Assembly (NCBI RefSeq): GCF_001995175.1
Contig: NZ_MUKN01000009.1
Coordinates: 21,199 to 85,198 of the forward strand
From: Rathayibacter rhapontici
GTDB taxonomy: Bacteria > Actinomycetota > Actinomycetes > Actinomycetales > Microbacteriaceae
Direction of reading: 5' to 3'
DNA: 64,000 nt
Positions 58,306-64,000 of the stretch are shown here, one piece after another. Position 1 is the stretch's first letter. Each line of letters begins with the position of its first letter. A program made the position numbers and the translations under genes. The notes under the pieces were generated by a model. That model did no database searches, was not told the origin of the DNA, and saw only the letters and a list, made by a program, of their open reading frames with translations.

Positions 58306-59580
58306 TCAGGACTTCAGGTACGGCTTGCCGGCGGCCGCCGGTCCGCGGGACTGCCCGACCAGGCCGGCGACCGCGAAGATCGTCACCAGGTACGGCAGCA
58401 TCAGCATGAACTCGCTCGGCACCGGCGAGCCGATGACGCCGAGGACGTTCTGCAGGTTGGTCGCGAACCCGAACAGCAGCGACGCGAGGGTCGCCTTGAT
58501 CGGGTCCCAGCGGCCGAAGATGACCGCGGCGAGGGCGATGAAGCCGGCTCCTGCAGTCATCTCCTTGCCGAACGATCCGACGGCGTCGAGCGTGTAGTAG
58601 GCGCCGCCGATGCCGGCGATGGCGCCGGCGAGCGACACGTTCCAGAAGCGGGTGCGCGCCACGTCGATGCCGACGGTGTCGGCGGCCTGCGGGTGCTCGC
58701 CCACGGCGCGCAGGCGGAGGCCCCACTTCGTCTTGAAGAGGCCCCACCACACCGCGAAGATCGCGATGTACATGAGGTACACGATGATCGACTGCTTGAA
58801 CAGCACGGCGCCGATCACCGGGATCTGGCTGAGCACGGGGATCGGCAGGGTCTCGAACTGCACCGGCGAGTTGAAGGCGGGCGAGTCCGACGTGAGCACC
58901 TGCGAGTAGAGGAAGCTCGTCAACCCGGTCACGAGGACGTTCAGGACGACGCCGACGATCACCTGGTCGACCACGTACTTGATCGCGAACGCGGCGAGCA
59001 CGAACGACACGAGCACGCTCGCCAGCATCGCCGCGACGAGGCCCAGGACCGGCTGGCGGGTGATCGAGGCGACGACCGCCGCGGTGAAGGCGCCCGCGAG
59101 CAGCTGCCCCTCGATCGCGACGTTGACGACTCCGACCCGCTCCGAGATCACGCCGCCCAGCGAGCCGAAGATCAGCGGAGTGGCGAGGCCGACGGTGCCG
59201 AGCAGCAGTCCCGAGACGGGCAGCGTCGCGCCCGCGGAGGCCCAGACGAGGAATCCGATCAGGAACACGAGGGCGAACACCGTCGAGAACCAGAGCGGGA
59301 TGCGCCGCGCCGCCCGCGTCATCAGGGCGGCCAGCACGGTCAGCAGGACGGTGACGACGGCGACGACCACTCCGGTCGCCCTGGTGGGGAAGGGCAGATC
59401 GGGAAGGGCGAAGAAGTCCCCGCCGGCCGCGAGGCGGAACGAGCTGGTGCCGTCGCGACCCAGCGCGACGAACAGCACGATCGAGAGCAGCGCGAACACG
59501 CCGAACGCGATCGGCGCCTTCCAGCTGCGGACGGCGATGCGGGAGCCGCCCGCGGGGGCGGCGGTGGCGAGGGCGCTCAT
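58306..59580 (-). CDS. nucleoside ABC importer permease 2 (NupQ/RnsC-like)
   Basis: 424-residue membrane protein of the branched-chain amino acid/ribose permease superfamily. About ten helices; family marks include PLIFGSLGGVISERVGVVNV and AIEGQLLAGAFTAAVVAS, GLFKTKWGLRLRAVGEHPQA, DTVGIDVARTRFWNVSLAGA and GAGFIALAAVIFGRWDP. ATG 59580 overlaps the stop of the first permease gene. The first 100 or so residues add extra helices. Partner of the ATPase at 60883 in importing nucleosides. Confidence 0.92.
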   Translation of the reverse strand: MSALATAAPAGGSRIAVRSWKAPIAFGVFALLSIVLFVALGRDGTSSFRLAAGGDFFALPDLPFPTRATGVVVAVVTVLLTVLAALMTRAARRIPLWFSTVFALVFLIGFLVWASAGATLPVSGLLLGTVGLATPLIFGSLGGVISERVGVVNVAIEGQLLAGAFTAAVVASITRQPVLGLVAAMLASVLVSFVLAAFAIKYVVDQVIVGVVLNVLVTGLTSFLYSQVLTSDSPAFNSPVQFETLPIPVLSQIPVIGAVLFKQSIIVYLMYIAIFAVWWGLFKTKWGLRLRAVGEHPQAADTVGIDVARTRFWNVSLAGAIAGIGGAYYTLDAVGSFGKEMTAGAGFIALAAVIFGRWDPIKATLASLLFGFATNLQNVLGVIGSPVPSEFMLMLPYLVTIFAVAGLVGQSRGPAAAGKPYLKS

Positions 59581-60886
59581 GCGGAGACCTCCGAGGCTCG
59601 GCGCGCGCGGCGTCTCGGGGCGGCGCCGGGAGCGGGCAGGCGGAAGATCGCGCGCACCAGGGGCGGAGCGGCGATGAAGAGGACGATCAGCGACTGCACG
59701 ACGAGGACGACGTCGATCGGCACGCCCTGAGCGGCCTGCATGGAGTAGCCGCCCGCCTTGAACGCGCCGAAGAGGATGCCCGCGAAGAACACGCCCCACG
59801 GCCGCGAGCGTCCGAGCAGGGCGACGGTGATCGCGTCGAACCCGATGCCGGCGTCGATCCCCGAGGTGAAGCCGGTCGTGACCGTGCCCATCACCTGCGC
59901 GCTGCCCGCGAGGCCGAGGAGTCCGCCGGAGAGGAGCATCGCGTACACGTAGCTGTTCTTGACGTCGATCCCGGCCACCCGTGCCGCGTGCGGGTTCTCG
60001 CCCACCGCGCGGAACTTGAAGCCGATGCTCGAGCGGTTCAGGAGCCACCAAACGAAGACGGTCGCGAGGATCGCGAAGACGAAGCCCAGGGTGAGCGAGT
60101 AGCTCGGACCGAGCAGCGACGGGAAGACCGCCGTCTCCTTCATCGCAGGCGTCTTCGGGTTGTTCGAGCCGGGCGCTGCAGCGCGCCGGGGGTGCGGAGC
60201 AGGTACGAGACCAGGTAGAAGGCGACGTAGTTGAGCATGATCGTGAGGATCACCTCGTGCGCCCCGGTGCGCGCCTTGAGCACGCCGACCAGCCCGCCCC
60301 AGAGTGCGCCGCCCAAGATCCCGGCGGCCAGCGCGACGATCAGGTGGACGCCCCACGGCAGGTCGAACGAGAAGCCGACCCAGCCCGCGCAGGCCGCCGC
60401 GATCAGCATCTGACCGCGGCCGCCGATGTTGAACAGTCCGACGCGGAACGCGAGCGCGACGCCCAGACCGCCCGCGATCAGCGGAGTCGCGAAGGCGAGG
60501 GTGTCGGTCAGCGGTTTGATGCCGTTCGCGAAGCCCTCGCGGCGGAAGTTGTAGACGGATCCCTGGAAGAGCGACGAGTAGGCGCCGGCGACCGACTGCC
60601 AGATCGCCTGAAGGGTGTCGACGGGGCGGGCGAAGAAGTAGCCGGACGCCTCCTGGACGTCGGGGTCCGTCACCGCGATCAGCACGCCGCCCGCGATCAG
60701 CGAGAGCAGCACGGCGAGCACCGACATCAGGGCGGTGCCCGAGAGGATCTCGCGGAGCACGCGGGACGCGCCGCTCTCGGCGGCGCCGGGACGCGCCTCC
60801 TGACCCGGCTTCTGGCCGGGCTCGAGGCCGGCGGACTTCTCGGTCTCCGCGTCGGGGTCGACCGCGGGCAGTTGCGCGTCGCTCAC
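59577..60886 (-). CDS. nucleoside ABC importer permease 1 (NupP/RnsD-like, frameshifted)
   Basis: About 436 residues after correction. ATG 60886 overlaps the ATPase stop. The N-terminal 70 residues are hydrophilic and Glu/Gly-rich, then helices with [40 protein letters not shown] and [20 protein letters not shown]. Near 60170 one base of a G/C run is lost (RTPGALQRP then [15 protein letters not shown]), after which [20 protein letters not shown] and [20 protein letters not shown] follow. Forms the transmembrane pore with permease 2. Confidence 0.9.
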
Positions 60887-62403
60887 GCCGCCGCTCCCTT
60901 CTCGGCGGGCGACTGCCCGGCCATCATGAGCCCCAGCACGTCGCGGGGGGTGTCGGCGGGCACGATGCCGATGATGCCGCCCTTGTACATGACCGCGATG
61001 CGGTCGGCCAGGGCGGCCACCTCGTCGAGCTCGGTCGAGACGACGATCACCGGCACGCCGGTGTCGCGCGTCTCGACGATGCGCTTGTGGACGAACTCGA
61101 TCGAGCCGACGTCGATGCCGCGGGTGGGCTGGGCGGCGATGAACAGCCTCAGCTCCCGGCTCAGCTCGCGCGCCAGGACGACCTTCTGCTGGTTGCCGCC
61201 GGAGAGCCGGCCGACGTGCGTGCCGATGCCCTGCGCCCGGACGTCGAACTCGCGCACGCGCTCCTCGGCGAAGCGGTCCAGCTCCTTCAACCGCAGGGTG
61301 AGGCCCTTCACGAAAGGCCCTCCGTCGCTGCGGTCGAGCATGAGGTTCTCGGCGATGGTGAACTCGGCCACCAGGCCGTCCTCGGTCCGGTCCTCGGGCA
61401 CGAAGCCGACCCCGGAGTCGAGGACCCGGCGCACCGAGAGCCCGTCGAGCCGCTTGCCGTCGAGCGTCACCGTGCCCTCGACCCGCTCCTGCAGGCCCAT
61501 GATCGCCTCGGTCAGCTCGGTCTGCCCGTTGCCCTGCACACCGGCGATCGCCAGGATCTCGCCGCGGCGGACCTCGAAGGAGACGTCGTCGACGACGGCC
61601 TGCCCGTTCGCGTCGCGGACGGTGAGTCCGCTGACGACCAGGGCCTCGTCGCCCGCGCGCGCCTGCTCCTTCCGCACCGTCAGCTCGACGGCGCGCCCCA
61701 CCATCAGCGACGCCAGCTCGGCGTTGCTCGCCGTCGGCGACGCCTCGCCGACGACCTTGCCGAGGCGGATGACCGTGATGCGGTCGCCGACCTCGCGCAC
61801 CTCGCGCAGCTTGTGGGTGATGAAGACGATGGCGGTACCGGCCGCGCGCAGCTGGCGCATGATCGCGATCAGCTCGTCGGTCTCCTGCGGGGTGAGCACC
61901 GCCGTGGGCTCGTCGAACACGAGGACGCGGGCGTCGCGCGAGAGCGCCTTGATGATCTCGACCCTCTGCTGGACGCCGACCGGCAGATCCTCGACGATCG
62001 CGTCCGGATCGACGTCGAATCCGAAGCGGTCCGAGATCTCGCGCACCCGGGCCCGCGCTGCGGCGAGGTCGAGGCGGCCGCCCGACTTCGTCTGCTCGTG
62101 ACCGAGCATCACGTTCTCGGCGACCGAGAAGACCGGCACGAGCATGAAGTGCTGGTGCACCATGCCGATGCCCGCCTTCATGGCGTCGCCGGGCCCCGAG
62201 AAGTGCTGGACGGCGTCGTCGAGCAGGATCTCGCCCTCCTCGGCCTGGTAGAGGCCGTAGAGCACGTTCATCAGAGTCGACTTGCCCGCGCCGTTCTCGC
62301 CCAGGAGGCAGTGGATCTCACCGGGTTCGACCGTGAGATCGATGTGGTCGTTGGCCACGAGAGCGCCGAAGCGCTTCGTGATGCCCCGCAGTTCGAGCTT
62401 CAT
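60883..62403 (-). CDS. nucleoside ABC importer ATPase (NupO/RnsB-like)
   Basis: 506 residues with two ATPase domains in one chain, as in sugar and nucleoside importers. Domain 1: Walker [21 protein letters not shown], signature [19 protein letters not shown], Walker [15 protein letters not shown]. Domain 2 (from about 260): degenerate Walker [19 protein letters not shown], signature [18 protein letters not shown], and [22 protein letters not shown] 62403 has TAGATT six bases upstream, a leaderless arrangement. Separated from the lipoprotein gene by a strong terminator, so it may also have its own promoter. Confidence 0.94.
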   Translation of the reverse strand: MKLELRGITKRFGALVANDHIDLTVEPGEIHCLLGENGAGKSTLMNVLYGLYQAEEGEILLDDAVQHFSGPGDAMKAGIGMVHQHFMLVPVFSVAENVMLGHEQTKSGGRLDLAAARARVREISDRFGFDVDPDAIVEDLPVGVQQRVEIIKALSRDARVLVFDEPTAVLTPQETDELIAIMRQLRAAGTAIVFITHKLREVREVGDRITVIRLGKVVGEASPTASNAELASLMVGRAVELTVRKEQARAGDEALVVSGLTVRDANGQAVVDDVSFEVRRGEILAIAGVQGNGQTELTEAIMGLQERVEGTVTLDGKRLDGLSVRRVLDSGVGFVPEDRTEDGLVAEFTIAENLMLDRSDGGPFVKGLTLRLKELDRFAEERVREFDVRAQGIGTHVGRLSGGNQQKVVLARELSRELRLFIAAQPTRGIDVGSIEFVHKRIVETRDTGVPVIVVSTELDEVAALADRIAVMYKGGIIGIVPADTPRDVLGLMMAGQSPAEKGAAA

Positions 62404-62409
62404 GGAACC

Positions 62410-62415
62410 AATCTA
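62410..62415 (-). promoter_or_regulatory. -10 box of a probable leaderless promoter
   Basis: Reads TAGATT on the minus strand, six bases before the ATG of the importer ATPase gene at 62403. Confidence 0.45.
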
Positions 62416-62524
62416 ACTTTCGGTCGGGCTCCCGACATCGACGGGGCTCGAGGACGAACGGCGACAGGGAGGGGACGTTCCGCGCCGACGCAGCGCGGTG
62501 CGACGACGCGGACCGGCGGCGGCA

Positions 62525-62575
62525 GAAAAAAGAGGCCGGCCGGCTCCGGGATCACCCGGGGCCGGCCGGCCTCTT
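62525..62575 (-). terminator. intrinsic terminator after the nucleoside-binding lipoprotein gene
   Basis: On the minus strand, a 21-pair stem (62555-62575 with 62530-62550, one G-U pair) with the loop TGAT ends in a run of six T (A at 62526-62531 on the plus strand), nine bases after the stop codon. Canonical factor-independent terminator. It should limit read-through into the ATPase/permease genes and so set lipoprotein levels higher than the rest. Confidence 0.88.
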
Positions 62576-62583
62576 CGCGCCGA

Positions 62584-63669
62584 CTAGGAGGCGGCGGGAG
62601 CCGACGGCGACTCGACGGTGATCGACCCGTCGATGATGCCCTCGGTGATCGCGTCCAGCTCGCCCTGGAGGTCGGGCGAGACCTTCGACTCGAAGTCGTG
62701 GAACGGGGCGATGCCCACTCCGTCGTTCTCGAGCGTGCCCACGTACGGCGTGGCGTCGAACTCGCCGGCACCGGCGGAGGCGGTCACATCGGACGTGCCC
62801 TCCTTGATGCCCTTGAGGATCGAGGTCAGGTACAGGTCCGACCCGTCCGGGTAGGTCTCGTACAGGTCGGCGTCGACGCCGACCATGGCGATCTCCTTGC
62901 CGGAGTCGCGGATCGCCTCGATGGCCGACTGGAAGATCGGGCCGCCCACGGGGAGGATGACGTCGGCGTTCTGGTCGATCAGCGACTGCGCCGCCGACTT
63001 CGCCTCGACGCCCGCTGCGAACCCGCCGGTGAAGGAGCCGTTCTGCGACGCGACGTCCCAGCCGACGACCTTCACGTCGGTGCCCTTCTGCTCGTTGTAG
63101 TAGGCGACGCCGTCCGCGTACCCGTCCATGAAGATGGTGACGGTCGGGTACGGCTGGCCGCCGAAGGTGCCCACGACGCCGGTCTTGGAGTACGACGCCG
63201 CCGCGTAGCCCGCGAGGAACGCGGACTGCGAGGTGTCGAACGTGATCGGCTTGACGTTCTCGAGGTCGATCGAGGCGTCGTCGATGATCGCGAAGTCGAT
63301 GTCGGTGTTCGCCTCGGCCGCGGCCTTGGTCGCATCGGCGAGCGCGAAGCCGACCGTGATGATCAGGTTGCAGCCCTGATCGACGAGGCTCGTGAGATTC
63401 GGGGCGTAGTCCGTCTCGGACTCGGAGGTCACGTCGACCGGCTCGACACCCAGCTCCTCCGACGCCTCGACGAGACCGGTGTAGCCGAGCTCGTTGAAGG
63501 ACTTGTCGTCGAAGCCTCCCGCGTCCGAGACCATGCAGGGCAGGAAGTCGCTCGTCGCGGCGGCGCCCGAGTCGCCCTCCTCGGGAGCAGAGGCGCAACC
63601 GGCGAGAAGCGCGGTGACGCCCAGAGCAGCGAGACCGCCGAACGCGGCCTTACGCGTGGTGATAGTCAA
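62584..63669 (-). CDS. BMP-family nucleoside-binding lipoprotein
   Basis: 361 residues. N-terminal signal with lipobox: TTRKAAFGGLAALGVTALLA then GCASAPEEGD, so Cys about 25 is lipidated and the protein sits outside the membrane. BMP/PnrA-type marks include DAGGFDDKSFNELGYTGLVE, NLITSLVDQGCN-like NLTSLVDQGCNLIITVGFA, FLAGYAAASYSKTGVVGTFG and LPVGGPIFQSAIEAI. Substrate-binding part of the Nup-type importer. Start appears to be TTG at 63669, nine bases after GGAGG. It is followed by a strong terminator. Confidence 0.93.
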   Translation of the reverse strand: MTITTRKAAFGGLAALGVTALLAGCASAPEEGDSGAAATSDFLPCMVSDAGGFDDKSFNELGYTGLVEASEELGVEPVDVTSESETDYAPNLTSLVDQGCNLIITVGFALADATKAAAEANTDIDFAIIDDASIDLENVKPITFDTSQSAFLAGYAAASYSKTGVVGTFGGQPYPTVTIFMDGYADGVAYYNEQKGTDVKVVGWDVASQNGSFTGGFAAGVEAKSAAQSLIDQNADVILPVGGPIFQSAIEAIRDSGKEIAMVGVDADLYETYPDGSDLYLTSILKGIKEGTSDVTASAGAGEFDATPYVGTLENDGVGIAPFHDFESKVSPDLQGELDAITEGIIDGSITVESPSAPAAS

Positions 63670-63803
63670 GAGATTCGTCCTCCAGGATTCGGCCCGAGCG
63701 TCGTGCGCAGCAGGGCGTCGATCCGTTCACGTTACCCAATGTGACGATTCACTCAGGGCCCCCGAGGGGCACGGGGGCGAAGTCGTTACACAGTGTTGAT
63801 TTT
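63670..63803. other. upstream region of the nucleoside-binding lipoprotein gene
   Basis: No gene seen. It contains the ribosome site GGAGG for the lipoprotein gene (minus strand) and an A+T-richer stretch around 63728-63750 and 63785-63803 where its promoter is expected; I cannot pick a definite -35/-10 pair. Confidence 0.4.
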
Positions 63804-63935
63804 GTGGAGGAGGCGCGAGCGCCTCCTCCACCGCGGTCGGCGTGCTGAGGTGGTGCGTTTCCGAGAGCGGGGCGCGTCGGGCTGGCGGACATCGCTGGCA
63901 CGCGATCTCCGCTCGCGGCCCTCCACCTTTCGCTC
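63804..63935 (-). repeat. two-hairpin intergenic repeat, copy 3 (reversed, divergent)
   Basis: Read on the minus strand it ends with a hairpin at 63804-63831 (13 perfect pairs, GTGGAGGAGGCGC and complement). This occupies the place of CTGAGCCGC / GCGGCTCAG in copies 1 and 2, next to the conserved CGCGGTCGGC. The core GGTGCGTTTCC...GAGCGGGGCGCGTCG and the other hairpin, CGGAGATCGC-GTGCCA-GCGATGTCCG on the minus strand, are also present. Confidence 0.65.
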
Positions 63936-64000
63936 GAGGTTCCGAGTTGCTCGGAGCGACTGCGCGCTGCGCGCGGGCGAGTGCGGACAGCAGGAGGGCT

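Noticed and set aside
63804..63831. Hairpin as an intrinsic terminator
   Set aside because: The T-run precedes the stem on the plus strand and becomes an A-run on the minus strand, so neither direction gives a stem followed by T residues; it fits the repeat family better.

Overview
The window looks like chromosomal DNA from a high-GC actinobacterium, most likely family Microbacteriaceae (a Rathayibacter, Clavibacter or Curtobacterium relative). The signs are very GC-rich codons, many GTG starts, start codons only 6-9 bases after TANNNT -10 boxes, GAF-ANTAR regulators, an actinobacterial acyl-CoA carboxylase set (beta, epsilon and fused biotin carboxylase/carrier subunits) next to maf and birA, and the disulfide-less LpdA. 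The genus is an inference. I saw no rRNA, tRNA, CRISPR array, insertion sequence or phage gene.

Layout. 1-32.2 kb is a cell-surface polysaccharide region. It holds the 3' part of an acyl-CoA dehydrogenase gene, two tandem O-antigen-ligase-like membrane proteins, GT4 glycosyltransferases, two tandem GDP-mannose 4,6-dehydratase-type genes, a Wzm/Wzt-type export pair, a UDP-glucuronate decarboxylase-like gene, and an expanded Gtr-like section (three GtrA proteins, two polyprenyl-phosphate-type GT2 enzymes, five large multi-membrane-span glycosyltransferase candidates). Then come rhamnose genes (rfbC, rfbD), two more glycosyltransferases and an LCP-family ligase. In outline, sugar nucleotides are made, glycan is built and exported by Wzm/Wzt, decorated outside the membrane through lipid-linked sugars, and attached to peptidoglycan by the LCP protein.

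32-49 kb is mainly housekeeping: purE, purK, a PH-domain membrane protein, birA, the acyl-CoA carboxylase beta subunit, two GAF-ANTAR proteins, a rhomboid-like/lysyl-phosphatidylglycerol-synthetase fusion, accE, an unusual structured intergenic region, a LuxR/histidine kinase/degenerate kinase set, an RNA methyltransferase, maf and the biotin carboxylase subunit. 49-64 kb is nucleoside salvage: lpdA, purine nucleoside phosphorylase, a phosphohexomutase, PTS IIA and IIB, adenosine deaminase, nucleoside hydrolase, thymidine phosphorylase, cytidine deaminase and a BMP/Nup-type nucleoside ABC importer.

Two features cut across the window. First, at least 15 genes are broken by 16 apparent single-base losses, almost all explained by one missing G or C in a short G/C run. 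Restoring one base each time gives an uninterrupted family-typical protein, so I treat these as probable sequencing errors, and the coordinates given for those genes span the whole reconstructed gene. Second, a two-hairpin intergenic repeat occurs three times (near 49.1, 53.5 and 63.9 kb).
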